Positions 16,871 through 25,913 of a stretch of DNA of 64,000 nt are shown here, in pieces (positions within the stretch are counted from its first letter, which is position 1; each line of letters opens with the position of its first letter). The notes beneath the pieces are model-generated. The model saw only the letters and a list, made by a program, of their open reading frames with translations. It did not search any database and was not told where the DNA came from. Source of the DNA: JAXGRD01 sp040766105. Lineage in GTDB: Bacteria > Bacillota > Clostridia > Peptostreptococcales > Anaerovoracaceae. Both the position numbers and the translations under genes were made by a program. The stretch is from assembly GCA_040766105.1 (NCBI GenBank), contig JAXGRD010000002.1, forward strand, positions 62,001 to 126,000. Direction: 5' to 3'.

Positions 16871-17197
16871 ATGGATAGAGATGAGTATATTGCCTTCTGC
16901 CAATCCCTAGATAATTCCATTATAGACCAACCCTTTGAAAAGGATTTTCAGACGTATATTGCACGTCACAAAGAATCAAGGAAGTGGTTTGCCGCCATCA
17001 TGGAAAAGGATGGGAAGCACTTTGTAAACCTGAAGTGCGACCCGATAGAATCCGGTTTTTTAAGAGATAGTTTTGAAGGGATTCTTCCCGGGTATCACAT
17101 GAATAAGTGGCACTGGAACAGCGTTTATCTCCAGTGGGATGTGCCCGATGATTTAATCAAGGACCTGACTCTGGAAAGTTACCGTTTGACAGAATAG
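16871..17197 (+). CDS. MmcQ/YjbR family protein
   Basis: A 108-residue protein matching the MmcQ/YjbR family (double-wing DNA-binding-like fold): RKWFAAIM, VNLKCDP and the hallmark GYHMNKWHWNSVYL. Its cellular function is not established; a CyaY-like fold has been described for the family. Good ribosome site AAGGAG. The alpha/beta hydrolase gene follows 13 bases later. Confidence 0.85.
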   Translation: MDRDEYIAFCQSLDNSIIDQPFEKDFQTYIARHKESRKWFAAIMEKDGKHFVNLKCDPIESGFLRDSFEGILPGYHMNKWHWNSVYLQWDVPDDLIKDLTLESYRLTE

Positions 17198-17210
17198 AAA
17201 GGAGAAGCCC

Positions 17211-18113
17211 ATGCCGCAATTGATCTTGCTTTTATTGATTGTCATTGGTGGGGGTTACTTTGTTGGCAACTATTTTTACAACCTTGCCATCAGAGCCCAT
17301 GAAGAAAAATATCAGGAAGAGCATCTATTGGAGTTGGAAAAGGACAGGAGTTGGATTGACGGCGTACCTTCGGAAGATCTGTATATCCAGTCTTTTGACG
17401 GGGCTTTTTTGCATGGGACGGCGGTGACGGCAGACACGGAAAAGTGGGTCATTATCCAGCATAAATATCAATCCTGGGGGAGAAACATGTCACATATTGG
17501 CCAAGGGTTTCACGCATTGGGTTTCAGCGTCCTTCTGGTGGATGCCAGAGGACACGGAGAAAGTCAGGGAGAGTACATTGGAATGGGGTGGCATGACCGC
17601 CTAGATATTAGGGAATGGATTCAATATCTGAACGACCATTTCTCCTGTAGGTCCATTCTATTATTTGGATTTTCCATGGGAGCCTCTACCATGGTCTTTG
17701 TCGGTGGAGAAGAGCTTCCTACCAATGTAAAGGGCATTGTTTCTGACAGTGGCTATTCTTCCATTAAGGATGTGCTCAGACATCAATTGAATCGTCGCTA
17801 TCATCTTCCCTCTTTTCCCTTTTTGCGCCTGGCAAGTATCGTGACGAAAAGGAGAGCAGGTTACTCCCTCATGGGGGATGGGGACGGTGTGAAGCAAATG
17901 CATCATTGCAAGATTCCGGTCCTGTTTATTCACTGTACGGGAGATACGGATGTGCCCATTTCCATGATGGAAAAATTGTATGATGCCGGCAATGCACCAA
18001 GAGAAAAACTGGTGGTGGAAGGCTCTTCTCACTGCATGGCAGCTTGGGATGCAAGGGATGAATATTGGCTGAAAATCAAGGAATTCTGTGATAAATATAT
18101 CAATATTGAATAA
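17211..18113 (+). CDS. Membrane-anchored alpha/beta hydrolase
   Basis: A 300-residue serine hydrolase. An N-terminal membrane helix (residues 2-22) is followed by a cap-less alpha/beta-hydrolase domain with VDARGHGES, the nucleophile elbow GFSMGAS, acid CTGDTDVP and the catalytic histidine in GSSHCMA. This arrangement resembles the YqkD/BAAT-like esterase or aminopeptidase group. The substrate is unknown. The catalytic domain probably faces the outside. It is preceded by AAAGGAG and ends just before an inverted repeat upstream of pyc. Confidence 0.83.
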   Translation: MPQLILLLLIVIGGGYFVGNYFYNLAIRAHEEKYQEEHLLELEKDRSWIDGVPSEDLYIQSFDGAFLHGTAVTADTEKWVIIQHKYQSWGRNMSHIGQGFHALGFSVLLVDARGHGESQGEYIGMGWHDRLDIREWIQYLNDHFSCRSILLFGFSMGASTMVFVGGEELPTNVKGIVSDSGYSSIKDVLRHQLNRRYHLPSFPFLRLASIVTKRRAGYSLMGDGDGVKQMHHCKIPVLFIHCTGDTDVPISMMEKLYDAGNAPREKLVVEGSSHCMAAWDARDEYWLKIKEFCDKYINIE

Positions 18114-18116
18114 TAA

Positions 18117-18149
18117 AAATTATTGTGTTATTATTTGAAACAATAATTT
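18117..18149. repeat. 9-bp inverted repeat upstream of pyc
   Basis: AAATTATTG (18117-18125) and CAATAATTT (18141-18149) lie between the hydrolase stop and the pyc ribosome site. It could be a weak terminator, since few Ts follow, or an operator for pyc. Confidence 0.5.
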
Positions 18150-18169
18150 AAAGAAAGGCAGGAAAGATA

Positions 18170-21100
18170 TTGAAAAGCATCAAAAAGTTTAAGAGAGTAC
18201 TGGTTGCAAACCGTGGAGAAATCGCAATACGTGTGTTTCGTGCTTGTAAGGAGCTGGGAATCAGAAGTGTTGCTATTTATTCCGAAGAAGATAAGAACAC
18301 ATTGTTTCGAACAAAGGCAGATGAGTCTTATCAGATAGGAAAGGGAAAAGGCCCGGTTGCCGCATATTTGGCTATCGATGAAATCATTGAACTGGCTTTG
18401 GCAAAGGGCGTGGATGCCATTCACCCGGGATACGGTTTCCTTGCGGAAAACGTTGAGTTTGCTGCTGCTTGTGAAGAAGCGGGCATTGAGTTCATCGGTC
18501 CCACCCCGGAGATGATGGATCATTTGGGAGATAAGATCAAATCCAAGTTGGTTGCTCAGAAGGTGGGTGTGCCCACTATTCCCGGTGTGGAAGAAGCCAT
18601 TAAGTCGGAGGAAGAAGCCAAGGCGTTTGCCAAGAAGGCAGGCTATCCGGTGATGCTCAAAGCAGCTGCCGGCGGCGGCGGAAGAGGTATGCGAATCGTT
18701 CACACACCGGAGCGCCTCATAGAAGAGTTCCAAAGTGCAAGAAGCGAAGCGAAAAAAGCCTTCGGCATTGATGATATATTCATTGAGAAATACTTGGATC
18801 AGCCGAAGCACATTGAAGTGCAGATTTTGGGAGACAAACATGGGAACATCGTCCACCTCTTTGAAAGAGACTGCTCCATCCAGAGAAGATATCAAAAAAT
18901 CGTTGAATTTGCGCCGTCTCTCAGTTTAACGGAAGAACAGAGGCAGGCAATCTGTGCAGATGCCCTTAAGATTGCCGGTGCTGTTAACTATAGGAATGCA
19001 GGTACGGTTGAGTTCTTACTGGACAAGGATGGAAAACACTACTTCATCGAAATGAACCCAAGAATCCAGGTGGAGCATACGGTAACGGAAATGGTCACAG
19101 GCGTGGATATTGTCCAGTCACAGATTATGGTGGCGCAAGGTTACACCTTGGATTCCGATGAGATCGATATAAAAGGTCAAGATTCCATCACCACAAACGG
19201 ATATGCCATTCAATGCAGAATTACAACGGAGGATCCGCTCAACGGCTTTGCTCCCGACACGGGGGTTATCAGCATGTACAGGAGTGCTTCCGGATTCGGC
19301 ATACGATTGGACGGGGGAAACGGCTTTACCGGTGCAAACATATCTCCTTACTATGACAGCCTTCTGGTAAAGGTTACATCCTGGGCAAGAACATTTGAAG
19401 GAGCTACCAACAAGGCTATCCGCGTTCTTCGGGAGACGACGATTCAAGGGGTCAAAACCAATATTGACTTCCTCATTAACGTTCTCAACCATGAGGAATT
19501 CCGAAAGGGTAATTGCAATACCGGCTTCATCGGCAACCACTCGGAACTGTTCAATATTGGAACTCGTGAGAACAAAGAATTGAAGGTACTTCAGTACTTG
19601 GGCAATAAATATGTCAATGGAAATAGAGGAGAAAAGCCGGAATTTGACGTTCCCATCTTCCCTAAAATCAAGGCGGAAGAGATTGCGAAGCTAAGAGGAA
19701 CCAAGCAGATTTTAGATGAAGAAGGTCCGGAAAAGCTGGCCCGATGGGTTTTAAATCAGCAGAAATTGTTGTTGACGGATACCACCATGCGGGATGCCCA
19801 GCAATCCCTCATGGCAACAAGGGTGCGAACCATAGATATGGAGAAGATTGCTCCTGCTGTGGCAGCCTATGAAAAGGATCTCTTCTCCCTGGAAATGTGG
19901 GGTGGGGCGACCTTTGATACTTCCATTCGATTCCTCAAGGAAGACCCTTGGGAAAGATTGGAGACTCTCCGAGAGAAGATTCCAAACATCATGTTCCAGA
20001 TGCTCATTCGAGGAGCCAATGGGGTGGGATACAAGAACTACCCGGACAATGTGATTCGAGCCTTTGTGACACAAGCGGCGAAGAGCGGCATTGATGTGTT
20101 CCGAATCTTTGACTCTCTCAACTGGATCCAGGGAATGGAGGTCGCTTTGGATGAGGTTCTAAAGCAAGGAAAGGTTGCCGAAGCATGTATCTGCTATACG
20201 GGAGACATTCTAGACGAGAGCAGAGAGAAATATAATTTGAAATACTATACGGATATGGCGAAGGAATTGGAGAAGAGAGGGGCGCATATCTTGGGCATCA
20301 AGGACATGTCCGGTCTTCTCAAGCCAATGGCAGCTAAAAAATTAGTGGAAGCGTTGAAATATGAGATTTCCATACCCATTCATCTTCACACCCACGACAC
20401 CAGCGGAAACGGTGTTGCTGCCATCCTCATGGCGGCGCAAGCGGGAGTGGATATTGCGGATGCTGCCATTTCCAGCATGTCCGGTTTAACCAGCCAGCCC
20501 AACTTAAACTCTGTGGTAGCTGCTTTGGAGCATACACGAAGAGAATCGGGTCTGGATGCGGATGACATTCAAAAGATTTCCGATTACTGGACGGCGGTTC
20601 GTCCGGTATACAAGGACTTTGAATCGGACTTTATGGCAAGTACTGCCGAGATTTACAAATACGAACTCCCCGGAGGCCAGTATTCCAACTTGAAGCCCCA
20701 GGTGGAAAGCTTTGGCTTGGGCCACAAGTTTAAGGAAGTAAAGGATATGTATCGAGAAGTCAACCTGATGTTGGGAGACATTGTGAAGGTAACCCCTTCT
20801 TCCAAGGCGGTGGGCGACATGGCCATCTTCATGGTACAAAACGGATTGACACCGGAAAATATTTATGAAAAGGGGAAGGAAATCGACTTCCCGGACTCCA
20901 TGGTTTCCTACTTTGAGGGAATGATGGGACAACCGGCAGGCGGCTTCCCTAAGGAACTTCAGGATTTGGTCCTCAAGGGCAAAGAGCCGATCACCTGTAG
21001 ACCGGGTGAATTGCTTCCGGCTGTTGATTTTGCGGCAATTAAGAAGCGACTGAAAAAGGAACATGGGCTGGAAGGTACAGAACAACAAGTGCTCAGTGCA

Positions 21101-21625
21101 GCCCTCTTTGAAAAGGTTTATGATGACTATTTGAAGAGCCTGGATACGGATGGAAACTTCCGTCTCATGGGAAGCGATATCTTCTTCCACGGTCTGTCCG
21201 TTGGAGAGACCTGTGAAGTGAAGATTGAAGAAGGGAAGGAACTGGTGATTAAGCTGGTGGCCATCCGGGACGGCGAAGATCCGGGCATTCGGGACGTGGT
21301 CTTTGAGGTCAACGGCAACAACACGGTGATTCATATCAAGGACGAAAGTGCAGACCTGGGCGCACAGGGAGCCAGTATCCGCTACGCCGATGACAGCGAA
21401 CCGGGTGAGGTAGGAGCCAATATCTCTGGAAGCATCATGAAAATTTTGGTGAAGGAAGGGGATAAGGTCAAGGAAAAGCAACCTGTCGCCATCATCGAAG
21501 CCATGAAAATGGAGACCAACGTGCTGGCTACCATCGATGGCAAGGTTACGCAGGTTGCGGTAAAAGAGGGAACGCAGGTGGACAGCGGCGAGCTGATTGC
21601 CGTGATTCAGGCTGAAAAGGCCTAA
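18170..21625 (+). CDS. pyc: Pyruvate carboxylase
   Basis: A full-length 1151-residue biotin enzyme that carboxylates pyruvate to oxaloacetate with ATP and bicarbonate. The biotin carboxylase domain (about 8-460) has KRVLVANRGEIAIR, the glycine-rich KAAAGGGGRGM loop and EMNPRIQVEHTVTE. The carboxyltransferase domain starts at DTTMRDAQQSL (residue 537) with the metal-binding HLHTHDTSGN. The C-terminal biotin carrier has EAMKMET with the biotinyl lysine at 1113. The start is TTG at 18170, with AAAGGCAGG upstream. It supplies anaplerotic oxaloacetate. The stop codon overlaps that of the convergent DUF1847 gene. Confidence 0.96.
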   Translation: MKSIKKFKRVLVANRGEIAIRVFRACKELGIRSVAIYSEEDKNTLFRTKADESYQIGKGKGPVAAYLAIDEIIELALAKGVDAIHPGYGFLAENVEFAAACEEAGIEFIGPTPEMMDHLGDKIKSKLVAQKVGVPTIPGVEEAIKSEEEAKAFAKKAGYPVMLKAAAGGGGRGMRIVHTPERLIEEFQSARSEAKKAFGIDDIFIEKYLDQPKHIEVQILGDKHGNIVHLFERDCSIQRRYQKIVEFAPSLSLTEEQRQAICADALKIAGAVNYRNAGTVEFLLDKDGKHYFIEMNPRIQVEHTVTEMVTGVDIVQSQIMVAQGYTLDSDEIDIKGQDSITTNGYAIQCRITTEDPLNGFAPDTGVISMYRSASGFGIRLDGGNGFTGANISPYYDSLLVKVTSWARTFEGATNKAIRVLRETTIQGVKTNIDFLINVLNHEEFRKGNCNTGFIGNHSELFNIGTRENKELKVLQYLGNKYVNGNRGEKPEFDVPIFPKIKAEEIAKLRGTKQILDEEGPEKLARWVLNQQKLLLTDTTMRDAQQSLMATRVRTIDMEKIAPAVAAYEKDLFSLEMWGGATFDTSIRFLKEDPWERLETLREKIPNIMFQMLIRGANGVGYKNYPDNVIRAFVTQAAKSGIDVFRIFDSLNWIQGMEVALDEVLKQGKVAEACICYTGDILDESREKYNLKYYTDMAKELEKRGAHILGIKDMSGLLKPMAAKKLVEALKYEISIPIHLHTHDTSGNGVAAILMAAQAGVDIADAAISSMSGLTSQPNLNSVVAALEHTRRESGLDADDIQKISDYWTAVRPVYKDFESDFMASTAEIYKYELPGGQYSNLKPQVESFGLGHKFKEVKDMYREVNLMLGDIVKVTPSSKAVGDMAIFMVQNGLTPENIYEKGKEIDFPDSMVSYFEGMMGQPAGGFPKELQDLVLKGKEPITCRPGELLPAVDFAAIKKRLKKEHGLEGTEQQVLSAALFEKVYDDYLKSLDTDGNFRLMGSDIFFHGLSVGETCEVKIEEGKELVIKLVAIRDGEDPGIRDVVFEVNGNNTVIHIKDESADLGAQGASIRYADDSEPGEVGANISGSIMKILVKEGDKVKEKQPVAIIEAMKMETNVLATIDGKVTQVAVKEGTQVDSGELIAVIQAEKA

Positions 21626-22257
21626 TCTTCCCCATAGAGCTTACTATAATACGTATTTGCGGTATAGAGTGCTGCGGTCGGATTGTGGCCCAGTACTCTA
21701 TCTTTTGTGATGAGAGTGGTGGTTAGGGCTTCCGAATATTTGTAGAATAGGCTGTCATGTCCCACACACAGACCTGCCACCACATTCAAATCGGTCTTTT
21801 CTTTGGCGAGCATCTTCGCCTGCATAATGGGGTTGCACATGTTTTCTCCGATGGAAGTACACTTCTCGTCGATTCCCACTTCCGTCTTTCCGATGGCACC
21901 GATTTTACAGGCAACACCGTAGACTTGAAAGCCATGGCTTCGAAAAATCTTCGCCGCTATACCGGATTCCCGAATGAGGCCGATACAAGTGGCAATCCCT
22001 ATCTTCTCAGCACCGATTTTCTTGGCAAAATCAATGATTTCTTCTATACGGGTTCGCTTGAGATAACCCTCGTATTCCACCAAGGCGGCCGCTTGCATGG
22101 TCCTTTGGTTCTCCGGCTCTTCATATACTTTCAAGGCATCTTGGATTTCTTCTTCCGACAACTTCGTTGTAAGGCAAAAATCCGGATTCATCCCGTCTTT
22201 TTTATCACAGGATATGACGGCACAGTCGATGCAACTTCTCAAGATTTCATCCTTCAT
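21622..22257 (-). CDS. DUF1847 cysteine-rich protein
   Basis: A 211-residue protein matching DUF1847, a family of predicted metal-binding proteins of anaerobes. N-terminal cysteines (RSCIDCAVISCDKK, FCLTTK) and later ATCIGL, ACKIGAIGK, KCTSIGENMCNP and LCVGHDSLF give about ten Cys. The function is unknown. The start has AAAGGGA upstream. It is divergent from the QueG-like gene. Confidence 0.85.
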   Translation of the reverse strand: MKDEILRSCIDCAVISCDKKDGMNPDFCLTTKLSEEEIQDALKVYEEPENQRTMQAAALVEYEGYLKRTRIEEIIDFAKKIGAEKIGIATCIGLIRESGIAAKIFRSHGFQVYGVACKIGAIGKTEVGIDEKCTSIGENMCNPIMQAKMLAKEKTDLNVVAGLCVGHDSLFYKYSEALTTTLITKDRVLGHNPTAALYTANTYYSKLYGED

Positions 22258-22321
22258 AATATTTCCCTTTCCTTTTCCTTTTATTTCTTTTCATGGTATC
22301 ATACATTAGGAGGATAGCCAA

Positions 22322-23110
22322 ATGAAGACAGCGCTGCAGCGTGAAATAAGGAACTTTCTGGACGAATATGAGAAGAGACCGGACATAGAGACGAAATGGG
22401 GAAGACCACAGGTAGGATTTGCTGATGCAAACAGCCCATACATCAGGGGACTGAAGGATGTGATTGCACCGACCCACAGTTTGCCGGAAGATGTCCTCAA
22501 GGGGGCAAAAATTGTAGTGGTGTACTATACGCCTTTTACAAGTGAACTGGCAAAAACCAATCTTCCCGGGGAACTCCTAGCTTCCAAGGAATGGGCAAGG
22601 ACCTATGAAGAGACCAATGCCATGTTCGGACCCCTTACACAACACCTCATCGCATATTTAGAAAAGGCAGGTTATCGGGGGGCTGTCTCTCCTGAGACAC
22701 AGACCTTTGACCGAGAGAAATGTATCAGCAATTGGTCCCACCGTCACTTCGCCTATGCAGCAGGCCTTGGTACCTTTGGAGCAAACAACATGCTGTTGAC
22801 CAGAGAAGGGACTTGCGGTCGATTCTTTTCTTTTGTGACGGATTTGGATGTTGTTCCCGATTCGCCCATGGAAGAGGAATTGTGCCTCCATAAGAAAAAC
22901 GGCAGTTGCGGAATTTGTTTCAAGAATTGTCCCACGGAAGCATTGCGCGCCGATACCTATGATCGAATGAAGTGCTTTGCATTGATTGAAAAAAACGCGG
23001 AAGTCCACAAGGAGTTTGGATGCTCCTATGACTGTGAAGAAAATACCGGAACCCAGGTTTGCGGAAAGTGTATCACTTATTCCCCCTGTGCATTTTGGAA
23101 TGAAAAATAA
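22322..23110 (+). CDS. QueG-like 4Fe-4S protein (epoxyqueuosine reductase family)
   Basis: A 262-residue Fe-S protein related to epoxyqueuosine reductase. It has VVVYYTPF, the conserved AYAAGLGTFGANNMLLT segment and a cysteine-rich module SCGICFKNCPTEA, with further cysteines in VCGKCITYSPC. It is shorter than typical QueG (usually over 300 residues), so it may be a family member with another substrate. No cobalamin-specific motif was confirmed. The ribosome site is TTAGGAGGA, 6-7 bases from the ATG. Confidence 0.75.
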   Translation: MKTALQREIRNFLDEYEKRPDIETKWGRPQVGFADANSPYIRGLKDVIAPTHSLPEDVLKGAKIVVVYYTPFTSELAKTNLPGELLASKEWARTYEETNAMFGPLTQHLIAYLEKAGYRGAVSPETQTFDREKCISNWSHRHFAYAAGLGTFGANNMLLTREGTCGRFFSFVTDLDVVPDSPMEEELCLHKKNGSCGICFKNCPTEALRADTYDRMKCFALIEKNAEVHKEFGCSYDCEENTGTQVCGKCITYSPCAFWNEK

Positions 23111-23175
23111 ATGTTTAGTAGTAGGAGGTTGTTAAGATGGGAAAAGCAACCGAGTAGAATAACGGAGTGTAAACA

Positions 23176-24615
23176 ATGAAAGACAATATGAATTTTGAAA
23201 AACTATTTATCAATGGAAGATGGATTTCCTCCCACTCGGGAAAGTGGATTGACGTTGAAAATCCATGTTCCGGGGAGGCTTTTGCCAGAGTACCTGCCGG
23301 GGATGGTGCCGATGTGGATCTTGCCGTAGAGGCAGCAGCGGATGCTTTTGACGGCTGGTGGCACACACCTGTAGAAGAGAGAAAGGCAATCTTACAGAAG
23401 GCTCTGGATTTTCTCTATGAGAGAATCGATGAGATTGTGGAGCTGGAAGTATTGGAATTGGGCTCACCTGTAGGTTGGGCCATGACAGCCCATGCAAAGG
23501 GACCTTTGAAGCGCTATGAACACTTCCTCAAAATCATCGATGACTTTGCTTTTGAAGAAGATATGGGAAGATCCAAGGTTGTAAAGGAGCCGGTTGGCGT
23601 GGTGGCATGCCTGACGCCGTGGAATTACCCCTTGGAACAGATTCACCAGAAGGTAATTCCTGCCGTGTTGACGGGAAATACAGTGGTCCTGAAACCGTCT
23701 CAAGTTACACCCCTAAGCGCATACATCCTCTGTGAAGCCTTGGAATCTGCCGGCTTGCCCAAGGGTGTCTTCAACTTGGTTACGGGAAGAGGAGGAGAAG
23801 TAGGGAACTTCATGTGCACCCATCCCAAGGTAGACATGGTTTCCTTTACCGGGTCCACCTCAGGGGGTAAAGAAGTAGGGAAGCTGGCTTTGGACAGCAT
23901 CAAGAAGATTACACTGGAATTGGGAGGCAAATCTGCCCTCGTCGTTTTGAAAGGTGCAGACCTAAAGGGTGCCGTCCAAACTGCAATGGGATCCTCCTTT
24001 AACAACACCGGTCAAACTTGCTCTGCCTTGACTCGACTCATTGTTCCCACCGAAGATTTGGCAGAAGTGGAGTCCTTGGCGAAGCAGTACTACGGATATT
24101 ACACCGTTGGTAATCCAAAGGATCCCGATACAAAAGTCGGACCTCTGTCCAGTAAAAAACAGTTGAAGCGAGTGAAAGGTTACTTGGAAGAAGGAATCGC
24201 CGAAGGGGCTAAGCTGCTTCTAGGTGAAGTTCCAGAGGAAGGAGAGGGCGGATACTTTGTAAAACCGGCAGTCTTCACCAATGTGACCGGTGATATGGTC
24301 ATCGCACAAGAAGAAATCTTTGGGCCTGTGCTTTCCATCCTTCCCTATGAAACCAAGGAGGAAGCTCTTGCCTTGGCAAACGGAACCATATACGGCTTGG
24401 ACGGTGCAGTCTTTGGACCTGCTCGGGAAGCAGAGGAATTTGCGTTGGCAATGAGAACGGGTAGAGTTTACGTGAACGGTGGACGTTGGGATCCCAACGG
24501 TCCCTTTGGCGGCTACAAGCAGTCAGGGCTGGGAAGAGAAAGCGGGCAATATGGTTTGGAGGAATACTTGGAAATCAAATCTCTCTTTGACCGAGATCAA
24601 AGATTTGCTCCATGA
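23176..24615 (+). CDS. Aldehyde dehydrogenase family protein
   Basis: A 479-residue NAD(P)+-dependent aldehyde dehydrogenase. Motifs are TPWNYPLEQ, FTGSTSGG, LELGGKSA (general base Glu) and the catalytic Cys282 in NNTGQTCSAL, then EEIFGPVLS and PFGGYKQSGLGRE. It oxidises an aldehyde to the carboxylate; the specific aldehyde is not predictable. The methyltransferase gene overlaps its stop by four bases, so the two are coupled. A six-codon ORF with a strong ribosome site (23137-23157) precedes it. Confidence 0.93.
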   Translation: MKDNMNFEKLFINGRWISSHSGKWIDVENPCSGEAFARVPAGDGADVDLAVEAAADAFDGWWHTPVEERKAILQKALDFLYERIDEIVELEVLELGSPVGWAMTAHAKGPLKRYEHFLKIIDDFAFEEDMGRSKVVKEPVGVVACLTPWNYPLEQIHQKVIPAVLTGNTVVLKPSQVTPLSAYILCEALESAGLPKGVFNLVTGRGGEVGNFMCTHPKVDMVSFTGSTSGGKEVGKLALDSIKKITLELGGKSALVVLKGADLKGAVQTAMGSSFNNTGQTCSALTRLIVPTEDLAEVESLAKQYYGYYTVGNPKDPDTKVGPLSSKKQLKRVKGYLEEGIAEGAKLLLGEVPEEGEGGYFVKPAVFTNVTGDMVIAQEEIFGPVLSILPYETKEEALALANGTIYGLDGAVFGPAREAEEFALAMRTGRVYVNGGRWDPNGPFGGYKQSGLGRESGQYGLEEYLEIKSLFDRDQRFAP

Positions 24616-25205
24616 AAAACAAAGAATTAAAACTCTTTAACCGAATCGCACCTTTCTACGGGAAGTTTTATAACTCTCAGAAAACGCGGTACAGCCGTAT
24701 CTTCCAAGAGCAAAGGGATATCCTGGACCTTTCCCATTACAAAAGTGCATTAGATGTTGGTTGCGGAACAGGGGCCATGTGTGCCGCCTTATATGACGCC
24801 GGTTTACGAGTAACCGGCATGGACGGAGCGGAGAAGATGCTGCGGATTGCTGAAAACAATTCCGATGGGAGAAAGATACAGTGGATACAAGGAGATATCT
24901 TGGATTCGCTGCCTTTTCCGGATCAGTCCTTTGATTTCTCGGTCGCTTCCTATGTAGCCCATGGAATGCCCGGAGATGAACGAGAAAAGCTATACAAAGA
25001 AATGGCTAGAGTGACCAAGGAGAAGGTTCTCATCTTCGATTATAATCGTGTGCGAAATGTATTCATCACCATAGCGGAACACCTAGAGGGTGGAGACTAT
25101 TTTCGTTTTATCCAAGTAGGAGAAGAAGAGATGAGAAGATGCTTCACCCATGTACAAGTGGTGAACGTAGATAAACGAGCAGCGTGGTATGTCTGCATTC
25201 CCTAG
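24612..25205 (+). CDS. Class I SAM-dependent methyltransferase
   Basis: A 197-residue protein with the SAM-binding motif I ALDVGCGTGAMCAALYDAG near residue 40, motif II MDGAEKML, and the ASYVAHGMPGDE segment, typical of UbiE/Methyltransf_11 enzymes. The acceptor is unknown. Its ATG overlaps the aldehyde dehydrogenase stop (ATGA). Confidence 0.87.
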   Translation: MKNKELKLFNRIAPFYGKFYNSQKTRYSRIFQEQRDILDLSHYKSALDVGCGTGAMCAALYDAGLRVTGMDGAEKMLRIAENNSDGRKIQWIQGDILDSLPFPDQSFDFSVASYVAHGMPGDEREKLYKEMARVTKEKVLIFDYNRVRNVFITIAEHLEGGDYFRFIQVGEEEMRRCFTHVQVVNVDKRAAWYVCIP

Positions 25206-25223
25206 GGGAAAAGGAGTGATAAG

Positions 25224-25408
25224 ATGATTTTTACAAAAAGAATGATAACACTTATACCGTTGAAATCACATTACTGGAGCCGCAATCCCAACCCAAAGAG
25301 TTCCTTGATGCTGTCGGTTCAAACTATGAAAATTTAGAAGGGGATGCAGTCATCATCCAAGATAACAAGAAAACTATAATGGCGGAAGATACCTATGAGG
25401 TGGAATAG
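25224..25408 (+). pseudogene. Small frameshifted gene (about 61 codons)
   Basis: An ATG at 25224 has an excellent AAAAGGAG site, but its frame leads nowhere useful. The adjacent frame from 25226 is open to TAG at 25408 and encodes a protein-like sequence (FYKKNDNTYTVEITLLEPQ ... AEDTYEVE). Adding one T to the five-T run at 25228-25232 would join the ATG to this frame. It is therefore a one-base frameshift by mutation, sequencing error or a slippery tract. No family was recognised; the next gene is a lipoprotein. Confidence 0.5.
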
Positions 25409-25426
25409 AAAAAAGGAGTGGTTAGA

Positions 25427-25900
25427 ATGAAGACGACAAAGAAGATAACGGTTACAGTAATATTAGTCATAATCATTGCTCTGTTGGGTACAGGTTGTTT
25501 CCTCTTCCCGCCAAAGATTCCGAAAGAAAAAATGATAGATGTGGAGTTGACCTATGAAGTAATTATGGTGGATGGGAAAGCAATATTTGAGATTACGACC
25601 AATCTTCCCGATGATGCCAGATTATGGATGCGACTATCGGGCAACGATGACGGCTTTGAGCAAGATGAAACCATATTGATCAACGGTGGAAAAGGACGCA
25701 CGGGAGAGTTCAGCAATGACGGTGCTCCCTTAAACCCCGGAAAATACACTGTAAATATCATACTGTCTACGGCAGAGAATCAATCAGAAAAGTTTCAATT
25801 GGCTGCCGGAAAAGAATACGAATACCTCACCGGAGACTTGGTACACAATGATGGAGGCGGTAAATCCATTTTCATTGCGGAAGGCTGGGTTTTGGAATAA
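25427..25900 (+). CDS. Lipoprotein of unknown function
   Basis: A 157-residue predicted lipoprotein. MKTTKKITVTVILVIIIALL is followed by the lipobox LGTGC (Cys24), then a beta-rich domain with alternating hydrophobic strands (AIFEITTNLPDDARLWMRL, GKYTVNIILS), suggesting an Ig- or transthyretin-like fold. The family is not recognised. ATG 25427 is preferred over GTG 25418, because the AAAGGAG site is at a normal distance from it. Confidence 0.72.
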   Translation: MKTTKKITVTVILVIIIALLGTGCFLFPPKIPKEKMIDVELTYEVIMVDGKAIFEITTNLPDDARLWMRLSGNDDGFEQDETILINGGKGRTGEFSNDGAPLNPGKYTVNIILSTAENQSEKFQLAAGKEYEYLTGDLVHNDGGGKSIFIAEGWVLE

Positions 25901-25913
25901 GAATTACGATTCT

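Noticed and set aside
20504..21481. Long open frame antisense to pyc
   Set aside because: It is the mirror of a well-supported biotin enzyme gene and its translation has no recognisable domain.
21757..22317. 186-residue frame on the + strand opposite DUF1847
   Set aside because: The DUF1847 reading on the minus strand has conserved cysteines and a good start; the opposite frame does not.
23137..23157. Six-codon ORF (MGKATE) with a strong ribosome site before the aldehyde dehydrogenase
   Set aside because: Too short to support as a gene; could be a chance leader peptide or remnant.
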